DNA from: an uncultured Methylobacillus sp.
GTDB lineage: Bacteria > Pseudomonadota > Gammaproteobacteria > Burkholderiales > Methylophilaceae
Assembly (NCBI GenBank): GCA_903824575.1
Contig: CAIJXJ010000222.1
Span: 1 to 64,000, forward strand
Direction: 5' to 3'
DNA length: 64,000 bases
Both the position numbers and the translations under genes were made by a program. Of the stretch, positions 29,991 through 40,043 are shown in pieces; position 1 is the stretch's first letter; every line of letters starts with the position of its first letter. The notes below the pieces were generated by a model. That model was given only the letters and a program-made list of their open reading frames with translations, was not told where the DNA came from and did no database searches.

Positions 29991-30362
29991 TCAATGCTTT
30001 GCCTTGTCTTTGGGGGCATCTGCTGGGAGCGCATCTTTCTTGGCCGCGTCTTTCTTGGCATCGATAGCTTCCCCGTCTTTTTTCTCGTCCACTGGTTTAT
30101 CCGCTTCAGCCTTGGCTGCGGCGGCACTCAAGTTGGGGTTAAGCTTACCCGCCTTGATATCCTCATCTGCCGATTTCCAGCCATCAAGCAATGATGACGG
30201 GCTTTGCGCCTCGTTCTCCTTCATGCAATCCTCCGGCACCTTGCCGGATACTCGACAGGCGAAACCAATGGCTTCGGCATCGGCCATTTTCTGGTCGGCA
30301 GCGCCAGTCAGTTTGTCGCAACCGGCGAGCAACAAAACAAGGATCAGGAGAGAGAGTCGCAC
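29991..30362 (-). CDS. Small Lys/Asp/Ala-rich lipoprotein
   Basis: 123 aa with a short lipoprotein signal, LLLAGC, lipidated Cys15. A part of about 45 residues with two cysteines (FACRVSGKVPEDCMKENEAQ) follows, and then a low-complexity tail of Lys, Asp and Ala. Function is unknown. It sits 5 bases after rpe and 2 bases before gph, so it shares their transcript. The tail resembles a flexible periplasmic spacer. Confidence 0.75.
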   Translation of the reverse strand: MRLSLLILVLLLAGCDKLTGAADQKMADAEAIGFACRVSGKVPEDCMKENEAQSPSSLLDGWKSADEDIKAGKLNPNLSAAAAKAEADKPVDEKKDGEAIDAKKDAAKKDALPADAPKDKAKH

Positions 30363-30367
30363 GGGAA

Positions 30368-31066
30368 TCAGACCTTGGCCAGTTCAGCGCGCAGGGCAGC
30401 GACGATGGTGTTGTATCGGTTGGGGTCAGTGGCTTGTGGCGCACCGAACAAGGCAGAACCGGCGACAAAAGTATCGGCACCGGCACGGGCAATCTCGGCA
30501 ATATTGGCCACATTCACGCCACCGTCGATTTCCAGCCAGATCTCGCGTCCCGTCTTGTCACGATAGGCATCGATCCTGGCGCGCGCCAACCTGAGTTTAT
30601 TCAGCGCTTCCGGGATGAATTTCTGACCACCAAAACCAGGATTCACCGACATCAGGAGCACCATGTCGATCTTGTCCATGACATGATCCAGATAATCCAG
30701 CGGCGTGCCCGGGTTAAATACCAGACCGGCCTTGCAGCCATTTTCCTTGATCAGCGCCAAGGAACGGTCGATGTGTTCGGAGCCTTCCGGGTGAAAGGTA
30801 ATGATATTGGCGCCAGCCTTGGCAAAATCAGGAATGATGCGATCGACCGGCTTCACCATCAGGTGCACGTCGATGATGGCGTCAGTGAGCGGGCGAATCG
30901 CGCTGCACACCAGGGGGCCGATAGTCAAATTAGGCACATAATGGTTATCCATCACATCGAAGTGCACGATATCGGCACCGGAGGCGAGAACATCGGTAAT
31001 TTCCTGACCCAGCTTGGCAAAGTCGGCGGACAGAATACTTGGGGCGATACGGAACTGCTGGCTCAT
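30368..31066 (-). CDS. rpe: Ribulose-phosphate 3-epimerase
   Basis: 232-aa TIM-barrel enzyme of the pentose phosphate and Calvin pathways. It has [16 protein letters not shown], the metal residues in [33 protein letters not shown] and LEIDGGVN. The ATG follows TGGAGCCATT. It is the first gene of the leftward run ending at hemB and is divergent from hemA. Confidence 0.97.
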   Translation of the reverse strand: MSQQFRIAPSILSADFAKLGQEITDVLASGADIVHFDVMDNHYVPNLTIGPLVCSAIRPLTDAIIDVHLMVKPVDRIIPDFAKAGANIITFHPEGSEHIDRSLALIKENGCKAGLVFNPGTPLDYLDHVMDKIDMVLLMSVNPGFGGQKFIPEALNKLRLARARIDAYRDKTGREIWLEIDGGVNVANIAEIARAGADTFVAGSALFGAPQATDPNRYNTIVAALRAELAKV

Positions 31067-31180
31067 AATGGCTCCATGGAAAAACGCAAAAACGTCATTT
31101 TAACCGTAATCAGTCGCCAATAAACACTCTAACAGCCTGAAATTGTTGCTTATGCCCGCGCGATAACGGAAAATTGCGGC

Positions 31181-32425
31181 ATGCATCTGTTTGCCCTCGG
31201 CGTTAACCATACCACCGCCCCCCTCTCCATCCGCGAACACGTCGCTTTTCAGAGCGAGAGTTTGGGGCAGGCGCTGCGCGACTTGGTTGCGCACCATCCG
31301 GTAAAAGAGGCAGCCATCCTCTCCACCTGCAACCGTACCGAGCTTTACTGCAACACCGATCAGCCGCAGGCAGCATTGGACTGGCTGGCACAATATCACC
31401 GCCTGCAACTATCCTCGATCCAGCCATACACCTACGCGCTGAATAACAATGAGGCAGTGAAACATGCCTTCCGCGTCGCTTCCGGCCTCGACTCCATGGT
31501 GCTGGGTGAGCCGCAGATCCTGGGCCAAATGAAGCAAGCGGTAAAAGTCGCTGAACACGCCGGCACGCTTGGCACCTTGCTACACAAGCTGTTCCAGAAC
31601 ACCTTTGCCGTAGCCAAGGAAGTGCGTACCACCACCGATATCGGCGCCAGTTCCGTTTCCATGGCGGCGGCCTCGGTCAAGCTGGCGCAACGCATCTTCG
31701 GTGACTTGAAACCTCTCAAGGTGTTGTTCATCGGCGCTGGCGAGATGATTGAGCTTTGCGCCGAGCACTTTGCGGCGCAGCAACCGGCCATAATCACCGT
31801 CGCCAATCGCACCCTGGAACGCGGCGTAGCACTGGCCTCACGCCTGGGCGGCAATGCCATCATGCTGGCAGAATTACCGGAACACCTGCACCAGTTCGAT
31901 ATCGTCATCACCTGCACTGCCAGCCAGTTGCCCATCGTGGGCCTGGGGATGGTGGAACGGGCAATCAAGACACGCAAACATAAACCCATATTCATGGTGG
32001 ATCTGGCCGTGCCGCGCGACGTGGAACTGGAAGTGGCCGATCTCGACGACGTGTTCCTCTACAGCGTGGATGACCTCGCCGAAATCGTGCAGGAAGGCAT
32101 GGGCAATCGCCAGCTGGCTGCGGTGGAGGCCGAAATCATCATCGATGTGCGTGTCGGTCATTTCATGCACTGGCTGCAATCGCGTGAAACCGTGCCCACC
32201 ATACGTGCGCTGCGCGACCAGGCCGAACGCACGCGCCGCCACGAGATGGAAAAAGCGCTCAAACTGCTGAGCCGTGGCGAAGACCCGCAGCAGGTACTGG
32301 AACAATTGGGACACGCCCTCACCAACAAATTCCTGCATGCGCCCAGTCATGCCCTCAATACCACCACCGGGGATGACCGCGCAGCGCTTGAGGCACTGAT
32401 GCGCCAGCTCTATCAGATTCTATGA
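31181..32425 (+). CDS. hemA: Glutamyl-tRNA reductase
   Basis: 414-aa first enzyme of the C5 haem pathway, reducing glutamyl-tRNA to glutamate semialdehyde with NADPH. Catalytic Cys50 in [14 protein letters not shown] is at the standard position. [14 protein letters not shown], the NADPH fold [10 protein letters not shown] and a C-terminal dimerisation helix are present. Its stop overlaps prfA by four bases. The order hemA-prfA-prmC is conserved in many proteobacteria. Confidence 0.97.
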   Translation: MHLFALGVNHTTAPLSIREHVAFQSESLGQALRDLVAHHPVKEAAILSTCNRTELYCNTDQPQAALDWLAQYHRLQLSSIQPYTYALNNNEAVKHAFRVASGLDSMVLGEPQILGQMKQAVKVAEHAGTLGTLLHKLFQNTFAVAKEVRTTTDIGASSVSMAAASVKLAQRIFGDLKPLKVLFIGAGEMIELCAEHFAAQQPAIITVANRTLERGVALASRLGGNAIMLAELPEHLHQFDIVITCTASQLPIVGLGMVERAIKTRKHKPIFMVDLAVPRDVELEVADLDDVFLYSVDDLAEIVQEGMGNRQLAAVEAEIIIDVRVGHFMHWLQSRETVPTIRALRDQAERTRRHEMEKALKLLSRGEDPQQVLEQLGHALTNKFLHAPSHALNTTTGDDRAALEALMRQLYQIL

Positions 32426-33507
32426 AACCCTCCATACAAAAAAAACTGGCGCATTTGTGCAACCGCCTGGAAGAGCTGAATCTGCTGCTGTCAAGCGAGG
32501 ATGCTACCGCCAGCATGGACAACTACCGCAAGTTGTCGCGCGAGCACGCCGAACTTGGCCCCATCGTCGAACAATATCTGGCCTACAAGCAGGTCGAGAC
32601 CGACATCCGGGATGCCGAGGAGATGGCCACTGACCCCGACATGCGCGATTTCATGGAAGAAGAAATCAAGGCGGGACGCGAGAAACTGGAAACCACGGCG
32701 CTGGAACTGCAGAAACTATTGCTACCGAAGGACCCCAATGACGAGCGCAGCATCTTCCTGGAAATCCGGGCCGGCACCGGCGGCGACGAATCCGCCCTGT
32801 TCGCCGGCGACCTGTTCCGCATGTACAGCCGTTACGCCGAGCGCCAACGCTGGAAGGTTGAGGTGGTCTCCGCCAACGATTCCGAACTAGGCGGCTATCG
32901 CGAAATCATCGCCAAGGTCGATGGCTTTGGCGCCTACTCGAAACTGAAATTCGAGTCTGGCGGTCACCGCGTCCAACGCGTGCCGGAAACCGAAACCCAG
33001 GGACGCATCCATACCTCGGCCTGCACCGTCGCCATCATGCCGGAAGTCGATGAAATCATGGATGTTGACATCAATCCGGCAGATCTGCGCATCGACACTT
33101 ATCGCGCCAGTGGCGCCGGCGGCCAGCACATCAACAAGACCGATTCCGCAGTACGCATTACCCACCTGCCCACCGGCATCGTGGTCGAGTGCCAGGATGA
33201 CCGCTCGCAGCATCGCAACAAGGCGCAGGCCATGTCTGTCCTGGCTGCGCGCATCAAGGACACCCAGGTGCGTGCGCAGCAATCGAAGGAAGCCGCCACC
33301 CGCAAAAGTCTGGTCGGCAGTGGCGATCGCTCCGAGCGCATCCGCACCTACAATTTTCCGCAAGGCCGCATCACCGACCATCGCATCAACCTCACCCTGT
33401 ATAAGATCGAAACCATGATGCAGGGCGATCTGGACGAACTGATCAATGCATTGGTGGCTGAACATCAAGCCGAACTGCTGGCGGCCCTCGGCGATGAATC
33501 GCTCTGA
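32422..33507 (+). CDS. prfA: Peptide chain release factor 1
   Basis: 361-aa class I release factor for UAA and UAG. The catalytic GGQ is at 233-235 in [15 protein letters not shown], the stop-codon recognition tripeptide is PET at 188-190, and the coiled N-terminal domain and C-terminal region are complete. Gln235 is the expected methylation target of PrmC encoded downstream. It overlaps hemA by four bases. Confidence 0.97.
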   Translation: MKPSIQKKLAHLCNRLEELNLLLSSEDATASMDNYRKLSREHAELGPIVEQYLAYKQVETDIRDAEEMATDPDMRDFMEEEIKAGREKLETTALELQKLLLPKDPNDERSIFLEIRAGTGGDESALFAGDLFRMYSRYAERQRWKVEVVSANDSELGGYREIIAKVDGFGAYSKLKFESGGHRVQRVPETETQGRIHTSACTVAIMPEVDEIMDVDINPADLRIDTYRASGAGGQHINKTDSAVRITHLPTGIVVECQDDRSQHRNKAQAMSVLAARIKDTQVRAQQSKEAATRKSLVGSGDRSERIRTYNFPQGRITDHRINLTLYKIETMMQGDLDELINALVAEHQAELLAALGDESL

Positions 33508-33604
33508 ACCACATAGAAGCAAAAAATTCTGGGGCCTATGATGAAACAACAGACTTTCTGACCATGGCCGCACCCGGCGATAGGGAGCCTGTCTGGCGCA
33601 CGCC

Positions 33605-34456
33605 ATGAGCATCTCGGCGCTACTGGTACAGGCCAGTCAACAACTGTCCGCTGAACTTGCCCTTCCCATGAACGAGGCACGCATCGAGTCGCAAGCCTTG
33701 CTGCGCCATGTCCTGGACGGCGTGTCCCGAGCCTGGATCATCCTGCATCAACAGCAAGCGCTCACACATGAGCAGAGAGGCTGGTTTAACGAACTGTTGC
33801 AACGCCGCCTGCAGGGCGAACCCATCGCCTATATCCTGAGCCGGCGCGAATTCTATGGGCTCGATCTCGCGGTAACGCCAGACGTGCTCATTCCGCGGGC
33901 GGACACCGAAACCCTGGTGGATGCGGCATTACAGCACATCCCTCTTCACCTGCCGTGCGCCATACTCGATCTTGGCACCGGCAGCGGGGCGATTGCCATC
34001 AGCCTGGCCCTGCACCGCCCTCAGTCCAAGGTGACGGCCATCGATTATTCAAGCGCCGCCATTGAAGTAGCACGCGGCAATGCCGAACGACTCGGCGCCG
34101 ACAATCTGCAACTGCTGCAAAGCGACTGGTTCGGCGCACTGAAAAGCCTGACCTTCGATGTCATGGTTAGCAACCCGCCCTATATCGCGGCCGCCGATCC
34201 GCACCTGAAATTGGGCGACCTGCGCTTCGAGCCCCTGTGTGCACTGGCCTCGGGCACGGACGGGCTGAATGACATTCGCAGCATCGTGGCACAGGCGCCC
34301 GCTTACCTGGCAACAAAAGGCTGGCTGCTGCTGGAGCATGGCTACGATCAGGCACCAACCGTGGCTAACTTGCTGCAGGCTGAGGGATTTGAAAAAATCC
34401 GCCACGCAACAGACCTCGCGGGCATACAACGGGTCACGCTGGGCCAAAAACCGTGA
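33605..34456 (+). CDS. prmC: Release factor glutamine methyltransferase
   Basis: 283-aa SAM-dependent enzyme that methylates the GGQ glutamine of release factors. The SAM motif is LDLGTGSGAIAISLA (121-135) and the substrate motif NPPY is at 190-193. A helical N-terminal domain with LIPRADTE follows the family. It lies 97 bases after prfA; that gap holds no gene I can identify. Confidence 0.96.
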   Translation: MSISALLVQASQQLSAELALPMNEARIESQALLRHVLDGVSRAWIILHQQQALTHEQRGWFNELLQRRLQGEPIAYILSRREFYGLDLAVTPDVLIPRADTETLVDAALQHIPLHLPCAILDLGTGSGAIAISLALHRPQSKVTAIDYSSAAIEVARGNAERLGADNLQLLQSDWFGALKSLTFDVMVSNPPYIAAADPHLKLGDLRFEPLCALASGTDGLNDIRSIVAQAPAYLATKGWLLLEHGYDQAPTVANLLQAEGFEKIRHATDLAGIQRVTLGQKP

Positions 34457-34527
34457 CGCAACCAAGCTCTCGGTTGGTGACATTAGCAACAGCCTGCCCA
34501 CCTCCAGCACATCTGTTTTCCCAAAAA

Positions 34528-34555
34528 TTGTAAACAACATGCATAATGCTAGGAT
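34528..34555 (+). promoter_or_regulatory. Promoter of Rrf2-type regulator
   Basis: TTGTAA and TAGGAT are separated by 16 bases, ending 54 bases before the regulator ATG. A CATAAT also lies inside the spacer. The start of the -35 forms TTGT-AA-ACAA, a small inverted repeat that could be an operator. Confidence 0.5.
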
Positions 34556-34608
34556 AAGAAGGTATTGAGGTTCTATATCCTCCCCCCTTTATTCCTGACG
34601 AGGTCAGC

Positions 34609-35103
34609 ATGCTTATTTCAAGAACAAGCCAGTACGCAATCCAGTCAATGATCTACATCGCAACGCAGCCGATGGGCACACCCATTCTGAGCCGAGAGGT
34701 CGCCGAAAAGCTGCAGGTACCTGCCGCCTACCTCGCCAAAATAATGCAGACGCTGTGCAAGGGAGGACTCGTGACCTCCTATCGCGGTCGGCTCGGTGGT
34801 TTTTGCCTGCGCGAGAGCCCGGAAAAAATCGACTTGATGCGCATTCTGCAGATTACAGAAGGTCAGGATTTCACCAAGGACTGCCTGCTGGGCCTGAAGG
34901 TCTGTAGCGATGAAACCGCCTGCCCCATGCATGCGGAGTGGAAACCAATCAAGATTGAAATCATCGACTTGTTGACACGCCAGACCTTATCCATGCTGAG
35001 CGAGGCGGTGCTGGTCGGCAAATACCGGATCAGTGATCTTCCCTATGCACTCCTGCCAGAGGGCGCGGCGGACAAAAGCTGTTCGCCAGGGACCGGGGAC
35101 TGA
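34609..35103 (+). CDS. Rrf2-family Fe-S transcriptional regulator
   Basis: 164-aa regulator with an N-terminal winged helix (TSQYAIQSMIYIATQ, then the recognition helix VPAAYLAKIMQTL and the wing SYRGRLGGFCLRES). Three cysteines, C92, C99 and C105, have the spacing typical of a [2Fe-2S] ligand set in this family. Relatives include IscR, NsrR and RsrR, but no isc or NO-detoxification genes are nearby, so the sensed signal is unknown. It is a single gene with its own promoter. The C-terminal 15 residues after PEGAAD look unconserved. Confidence 0.88.
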   Translation: MLISRTSQYAIQSMIYIATQPMGTPILSREVAEKLQVPAAYLAKIMQTLCKGGLVTSYRGRLGGFCLRESPEKIDLMRILQITEGQDFTKDCLLGLKVCSDETACPMHAEWKPIKIEIIDLLTRQTLSMLSEAVLVGKYRISDLPYALLPEGAADKSCSPGTGD

Positions 35104-35144
35104 AAACTCAGGATCGCGTTCACTTGATCCTGGCAAGATAGCGT

Positions 35145-35200
35145 TTGAGTTTTTGATCCTGCCGCCGTACACTTGATTAAATGTTACGAAATCAAGGTGT
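35145..35200 (+). promoter_or_regulatory. umuDC promoter with operator-like inverted repeat
   Basis: TTGAGT (35145) and TACACT (35168) are 17 bases apart. Overlapping the -10 box and reaching the ribosome site is an imperfect inverted repeat, ACACTTGATT (35169-35178) and AATCAAGGTGT (35190-35200). Upstream, TTGATCCTG occurs twice (35125, 35153), and CAGGATC-N10-GATCCTG makes another inverted repeat. No CTGT-N8-ACAG LexA box was found. Confidence 0.5.
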
Positions 35201-35203
35201 GCG

Positions 35204-35803
35204 ATGAACGACAGCTTCAAGACCCATGGTGGCAAACGACCGGGCGCCGGGCGTAAACCTGGCACCGGACAGGCCGAACCCAGCACAGTCATGCGCGTAC
35301 CACACAGCCAGGCCGGCACGGTGCGCGATTTTCTGATCGCCCTCAAGCAGAAACGCCAACATGCCGCGCAAGACAATGTTCTCGAACTCTCGTGCCTGGC
35401 ACCCGACAACCGCCACATCGCACTTCCGCTCTACACCACCCGGGTGGTCGCCGGCTTCCCTTCCCCTGCAGACGATCATGTAGAGAAGCGCCTCAGTCCC
35501 AGCGACTATCTGGTGAAAAACGACAGCGCCACCTTCTTCGTGCGCGTAAAGGGCGACTCCATGATAGACGCCGGCATTTTCGAGAATGACGTGCTGGTGA
35601 TCGATCGATCGATCGAGGCCAGGGTCGGCGACATCGTACTGGCCATTCTCGAAGGCGAATTCACCGTCAAGACCCTGGGCCGCTCAAAGCAAGGGCCACG
35701 GCTGATACCAGCCAATGACCATTACCCGGTGATCGAGATTCGGGCCGGCCAGAGCTTCGAGGTGTACGGCGTGGTAACCGGCTCCATGCGCAAATTCAGA
35801 TGA
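35204..35803 (+). CDS. umuD: UmuD-like self-cleaving protein with extended N-terminus
   Basis: 199 aa, about 60 longer than Escherichia coli UmuD. The C-terminal part is a complete LexA/UmuD peptidase S24: cleavage site AG (83-84) in [11 protein letters not shown], catalytic Ser119 in [10 protein letters not shown] and Lys156 in EFTVKTLG. The extra N-terminus has a basic [12 protein letters not shown] motif (9-20) and a short helix, which suggests DNA binding, possibly self-repression. The stop overlaps umuC (ATGA). RecA-stimulated cleavage would give UmuD' for polymerase V. Confidence 0.9.
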   Translation: MNDSFKTHGGKRPGAGRKPGTGQAEPSTVMRVPHSQAGTVRDFLIALKQKRQHAAQDNVLELSCLAPDNRHIALPLYTTRVVAGFPSPADDHVEKRLSPSDYLVKNDSATFFVRVKGDSMIDAGIFENDVLVIDRSIEARVGDIVLAILEGEFTVKTLGRSKQGPRLIPANDHYPVIEIRAGQSFEVYGVVTGSMRKFR

Positions 35804-37071
35804 AGCGCGCCATCGCGCTGGTCGACTGCAACAATTTTTATGTCAGTTGCGAACGGATATTCAACCCGAGGCTGGCAGGCAAGCCGGTGGTGGTACTGTC
35901 CAATAACGACGGCTGCGCCGTGGCCCGCAGCAATGAAGTCAAGGCACTTGGGGTCCGCATGGGCACGCCCTGGTTCCAGCTCAAGGAGTTGGCCCGACAA
36001 CATGGCATCATCGCCTTTTCTTCCAACTATGCCTTGTATGCCGACATGAGCAACCGCGTGATGACGATACTGTCCATGTTCAGTTCGCACCGTGAAGTCT
36101 ATTCCATCGACGAGAGCTTCCTCGATCTGACCGGATTCGAACGGCGCAATCTGACCGACTACAGCCAGCACATCAGGCACACCATACGCCAATGGACCGG
36201 ACTGCCGGTGTGCGTCGGCATCGGTTCAACCAAGACACTGGCCAAGCTCGCCAATCACATCGCCAAGAAGAATGCGTCGTTTGACGGGGTCTGCAACCTC
36301 AATGCGATGATGGAAGGAAAGAGGGACGCCTGGTTCAGCCAGATCGAGGTAGAGCAGATTTGGGGCATCGGCCCGCGCATGGCCCCCCGACTGGGTGAGC
36401 TTGGCATTCATAGTGTGCTCGACCTGAAGCGGGCGAACCCAGCCATCATGCGCCGTCAGTTCAGCGTCACGCTGGAGAAAACCGTACACGAATTGAACGG
36501 CCAGGTCTGCCTCGAACTGGAAGAAATGGCGACACCCCGGCGGCAAATCCAGTCGTCCAGGTCATTTGGCGTGACGGTCTCGGACTTGGCCAGCCTGCAA
36601 CAGGCGGTCACGCGCTACATGAGCCGTGCCGCCGAACGACTGCGACATCAGGACTCCTGCGCCGGCTCGGTGCATGTTTATATTCAGACCAACCCGCACG
36701 GAGACTCGCCGTACAGCAACAGCATGACGATTCCGTTGTCGCCGCCGACTGACGACACTCGCCGTCTGGTCAGAATGGCATTATGGGGACTGGCGCGCAT
36801 CTTCAAGACCGGCTGTCGCTATCAGAAGGCAGGGGTCATGTTGTCTGAACTGACACCGCGACAAGGCATGCAGGCGGATCTGTTTGCTGCGCCGGACGGC
36901 GACCAGAAATCGGCCAGGCTCATGCGCGTGCTGGATCAAATCAACCGTGACATGGGTCGAGAGACCCTGAGACTGGCTATCGAAGGCGTCCAGCAACCCT
37001 GGAACATGAAGCAGGGCAACAAAAGCCCGGGCTACACCACCAACTGGCGAGAACTGCCGGAATGTAATTAA
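35800..37071 (+). CDS. umuC: Y-family DNA polymerase V subunit UmuC
   Basis: 423-aa translesion polymerase subunit. It has the palm motif [15 protein letters not shown] with the first Asp, [14 protein letters not shown], the [10 protein letters not shown] catalytic DE pair, the helix-hairpin-helix region [16 protein letters not shown], and the UmuC-specific C-terminal domain ([12 protein letters not shown]). Length is full. It is coupled to umuD and meets the neighbouring leftward gene tail to tail, with stop codons overlapping by four bases. Confidence 0.96.
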   Translation: MKRAIALVDCNNFYVSCERIFNPRLAGKPVVVLSNNDGCAVARSNEVKALGVRMGTPWFQLKELARQHGIIAFSSNYALYADMSNRVMTILSMFSSHREVYSIDESFLDLTGFERRNLTDYSQHIRHTIRQWTGLPVCVGIGSTKTLAKLANHIAKKNASFDGVCNLNAMMEGKRDAWFSQIEVEQIWGIGPRMAPRLGELGIHSVLDLKRANPAIMRRQFSVTLEKTVHELNGQVCLELEEMATPRRQIQSSRSFGVTVSDLASLQQAVTRYMSRAAERLRHQDSCAGSVHVYIQTNPHGDSPYSNSMTIPLSPPTDDTRRLVRMALWGLARIFKTGCRYQKAGVMLSELTPRQGMQADLFAAPDGDQKSARLMRVLDQINRDMGRETLRLAIEGVQQPWNMKQGNKSPGYTTNWRELPECN

Positions 37072-37628
37072 TGCAGGCGATGCCGGCCCGAAGGCTCCGG
37101 CATTTGCAGGATGGAAGTCGCGTCTTCAACCAACGCGGACTGCTCAACAATTTTCTGCTCACGCTGAAACAGTTCGCTCACCAGTTTCAGCACCTCATCC
37201 ACCGCCGCAGGCCCAAAATGACGCGCCAGCAAGGCCGTCACGTCTTCCAGCATGTGGCGACGCTGGGCATCCAGAATAGCTTCCGGCGTAGCGCCAACGA
37301 ACATCAGCTGCGTTTCATCGCGACCGTCTTCGTGATAGCTGATCACCTCGATGGCGGTGGCCGTTTCCACCAGACGACCGAGTGCCAGCATGGCTTCTTC
37401 CAGTGAATGGGTAAAGTTGCGACCGACTTCCAGAGTGCAGCACATTTCCAGCGTGTAGTTGCGGTCACTGAATATGAACCCGGGCTGTTCCGGCTCCAGG
37501 CTTTGCAGTTCGTCGAGTTGCTCGACATCGAGATACTGCAGCAGCGGACGCAGTGCGCCTTCTACCTGATGCTGGCTAACCCCCTCGACCAGTTCGAGGT
37601 AGCCGTGGACATGGACTTCCATGCGCAT
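37068..37628 (-). CDS. Uncharacterised 186-aa protein
   Basis: Family not recognised. The protein is acidic and without signal peptide or membrane helix. The N-terminal half ([16 protein letters not shown] to [31 protein letters not shown]) looks alpha/beta; the C-terminal half ([24 protein letters not shown] to [16 protein letters not shown]) is helical. The ATG at 37628 follows GAAGGA; the open frame begins at a TTG seven codons earlier, upstream of that site. It lies 32 bases after the carbonic-anhydrase-like gene, so the two are probably co-transcribed. Confidence 0.8.
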   Translation of the reverse strand: MRMEVHVHGYLELVEGVSQHQVEGALRPLLQYLDVEQLDELQSLEPEQPGFIFSDRNYTLEMCCTLEVGRNFTHSLEEAMLALGRLVETATAIEVISYHEDGRDETQLMFVGATPEAILDAQRRHMLEDVTALLARHFGPAAVDEVLKLVSELFQREQKIVEQSALVEDATSILQMPEPSGRHRLH

Positions 37629-37660
37629 GGAGATTCCTTCAATTTTCAAACAATCTCTAA

Positions 37661-38224
37661 TTATACCCGATCAGTTTCGGGGACGCCGGCCATGTGATTG
37701 TTTTTCAAAAGAATGTAATGCTGCGCGGAATAGGAAAAATGCGCCAGTTCCTGCTCGCTGAGCACTCGCACCCGTCGCGCCGGGCTGCCGAGGTAAAGGT
37801 AGCCACTTTCCAGCGTCTTCCCCTCCGGAACCAGCGCCCCGGCCCCCACCATCACCCGCGGCTCGACAATCACCTTATCCATGATGATGGCACCCATGCC
37901 GATCAGGCATTCGTCGCCGATACTGCATCCATGCAGTATCACCCGATGACCGATGGTAACCCGGCTACCGACCACGAGGGGCGCTCCACCCGGATCCCGG
38001 CTTGATTTGTGACTGACATGCAACACCGACAGATCCTGCACATTGCTGCCCGTCCCGATGCTGATGCTGTTGACGTCACCACGAATCACCACACCCGGCC
38101 ATATCGAGACATCGTCGCCCAGCGTTACATCGCCCATGATGCGGGCGGATTGGTCGATGTAAACGTCGCGGCCCAGTTGCGGGAAGACGCCCAGATAGGC
38201 ACTGATGTTGGATAGTTTCTGCAT
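37661..38224 (-). CDS. Gamma-carbonic anhydrase family protein
   Basis: 187-aa left-handed beta-helix protein with hexapeptide repeats (IMGDVTLGDDVSIWPGVVIRGD, read in parts). The expected metal histidines are seen in VLHVSH and in IGHRVILHGCSIG. Such proteins are trimers that bind zinc or iron; many are annotated as gamma-carbonic anhydrases (YrdA/PaaY-like), with activity unproven. The gene is divergent from metX; only 21 bases separate the two start codons. Confidence 0.87.
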   Translation of the reverse strand: MQKLSNISAYLGVFPQLGRDVYIDQSARIMGDVTLGDDVSIWPGVVIRGDVNSISIGTGSNVQDLSVLHVSHKSSRDPGGAPLVVGSRVTIGHRVILHGCSIGDECLIGMGAIIMDKVIVEPRVMVGAGALVPEGKTLESGYLYLGSPARRVRVLSEQELAHFSYSAQHYILLKNNHMAGVPETDRV

Positions 38225-38233
38225 GCTGCGTAG

Positions 38234-38239
38234 TATAAT
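38234..38239 (+). promoter_or_regulatory. -10 element of metX
   Basis: A perfect TATAAT lies only 6 bases before the metX ATG, so the predicted transcript start is at or within a base or two of that ATG. No clear -35 box is found at 17 bases. There is no ribosome-binding sequence before the ATG. Confidence 0.5.
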
Positions 38240-38245
38240 CCTTAG

Positions 38246-39370
38246 ATGCGTGAAATTTTATCTGTCGGCATTGTCGCACCACAATCAGCCCACTTCAGCG
38301 AACCACTGACCCTTAAGTCCGGCGCGACTCTGCCTGCCTGGGACTTGGTCTACGAGACCTACGGCACGCTCGATGCCGAAAAATCCAATGCCATCCTGGT
38401 CTGCCATGCCCTGTCCGGCACCCATCATGTCGCCGGCCGGCACCACGAGTCTGACACCCACGCCGGCTGGTGGGACAACATGATCGGCCCCGGCAAGCCG
38501 CTCGATACCAACAAGTATTTCGTCATTGGCGTCAACAACCTTGGCGGTTGCCATGGCTCGACGGGACCCTCCTCAACCAACCCCGAAACCGGCAAGCCCT
38601 GGGGTTCCAACTTCCCTTTGGTGACGGTAGAAGACTGGGTAAAAACTCAAGCGCAACTGGCCAGCAAACTCGGCATCCACAGCCTTGCTGCCGTCGTCGG
38701 CGGCAGCCTGGGCGGGATGCAAGCACTGCAGTGGACGCTCACCTATCCCGACCGCGTCAGGAATGCTCTGGTTATCGCTGCGGCTCCCAACCTGACAGCG
38801 CAGAACATGGCGTTCAACGAAGTAGCTCGCCAGGCTATCATCACCGACCCGGAATTCCACAACGGCGACTATTATGAACATGGCGTGGTGCCTCGCCGGG
38901 GACTGCGCATCGCGCGCATGCTCGGCCACATCACTTACCTGTCCGACGATGCCATGGGCGCCAAGTTCGGCCGCAAGTTGCGCTCCGGCGAAATCAAGTA
39001 CAGCTTTGATGTCGAATTCGAAATGGAATCCTATTTGCGCTACCAAGGCGACAAGTTCGCCGGCGAATTCGACGCCAACACTTATCTGCGCATGACCCGT
39101 GCACTGGATTATTACGACCCGGCGACCGCGTTCGACGGCAATCTGAGTGCGGCACTGGCCCAGGCTCGCGCTAATTTCCTGGTCATCTCTTTCACCAGTG
39201 ACTGGCGCTTCTCGCCGGCACGTTCACGCGAGATCGTAAAAGCTCTGCTGGATAACGAACGTGACGTCACCTACGCCGAGCTCACCGCAGCACACGGCCA
39301 TGACGCCTTTCTGATGGAGGATCCACACTACCACGCCATCGTGCGTGCCTATCTGGAGAATGCGGCATGA
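38246..39370 (+). CDS. metX: Homoserine O-acyltransferase MetX
   Basis: 374-aa alpha/beta-hydrolase that acylates homoserine (acetyl or succinyl; not decided by eye) for methionine synthesis. It has [13 protein letters not shown], the [11 protein letters not shown] region, the nucleophile elbow [12 protein letters not shown], then Asp in [10 protein letters not shown] and His in [10 protein letters not shown]. The ATG at 38246 is probably right because family members begin a few residues before SVGIVAPQ. It overlaps metW by four bases. Confidence 0.96.
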   Translation: MREILSVGIVAPQSAHFSEPLTLKSGATLPAWDLVYETYGTLDAEKSNAILVCHALSGTHHVAGRHHESDTHAGWWDNMIGPGKPLDTNKYFVIGVNNLGGCHGSTGPSSTNPETGKPWGSNFPLVTVEDWVKTQAQLASKLGIHSLAAVVGGSLGGMQALQWTLTYPDRVRNALVIAAAPNLTAQNMAFNEVARQAIITDPEFHNGDYYEHGVVPRRGLRIARMLGHITYLSDDAMGAKFGRKLRSGEIKYSFDVEFEMESYLRYQGDKFAGEFDANTYLRMTRALDYYDPATAFDGNLSAALAQARANFLVISFTSDWRFSPARSREIVKALLDNERDVTYAELTAAHGHDAFLMEDPHYHAIVRAYLENAA

Positions 39371-39996
39371 CCCCAGTCCCTGCTCCCGCTCATGTCCATT
39401 TCTCCGAAGCCGCCGCCCTGCGCCGCGACTTCGCCGCAATCGCGCAATGGATCAAACCAGGCGCCAAAGTGCTCGATCTCGGCTGCGGTGATGGCAGTCT
39501 GCTAGGATATTTGCGCGATGCGCGGGATGTCCGTGGCTACGGTATTGAAAAAGACGACGCCAATGTACTGGCCTGCGTCAGAAACGGCATCAACCTGATC
39601 CAGATGAACCTGGAAGAAGGCCTGGCCGGCTTTGAAGCGCAATCCTTTGATGTCGTTATCCTGTCGCAGACGCTGCAAGCCATGTACAACACGGATCGCA
39701 TCGTGCAGGAAATGCTGCGGGTCGGCAAGGAGGCCATCGTCACCTTTCCCAACTTCGGCTTCTGGCGCCACCGCCTGCAACTGATCCTGGGCAACATGCC
39801 GGTTTCCAAGAATCTGCCCTACCAGTGGTACGACACGCCCAACGTGCACCTGTGCACCATCAGCGATTTCGACAACTACTGCCGCACGCACCACGTCACC
39901 GTCAGGGAACGACTGGTCATCACGGAAGGCAAAACCATCCATTTGCTGCCAAATCTCCTGGGCAGCCTGGCGATCTATCGCTGCGGCCACGCTTAA
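39367..39996 (+). CDS. metW: Methionine biosynthesis protein MetW
   Basis: 209-aa class I SAM-methyltransferase-like protein. It has [17 protein letters not shown] (motif I), [17 protein letters not shown] (motif II/III) and [20 protein letters not shown] (read in parts), all typical of MetW. It is coupled to metX (ATGA), its usual partner, and probably assists homoserine acylation. Its own substrate is unknown. Confidence 0.95.
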   Translation: MTPVPAPAHVHFSEAAALRRDFAAIAQWIKPGAKVLDLGCGDGSLLGYLRDARDVRGYGIEKDDANVLACVRNGINLIQMNLEEGLAGFEAQSFDVVILSQTLQAMYNTDRIVQEMLRVGKEAIVTFPNFGFWRHRLQLILGNMPVSKNLPYQWYDTPNVHLCTISDFDNYCRTHHVTVRERLVITEGKTIHLLPNLLGSLAIYRCGHA

Positions 39997-40043
39997 GCCC
40001 TATTATTAGCCCTGATGGGGCACTCTAAACTTTTAACCTGTTA

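Noticed and set aside
30191-31123. 310-codon plus-strand open frame
   Set aside because: Antisense to rpe and the lipoprotein gene, both of which have clear features.
35090-35115. GGGGACTGAAAACTCAGGA resembling the island repeats at 18229 and 19082
   Set aside because: Only the short GGACTGA core is shared; the similarity is too little to call the same repeat without a genome-wide count.
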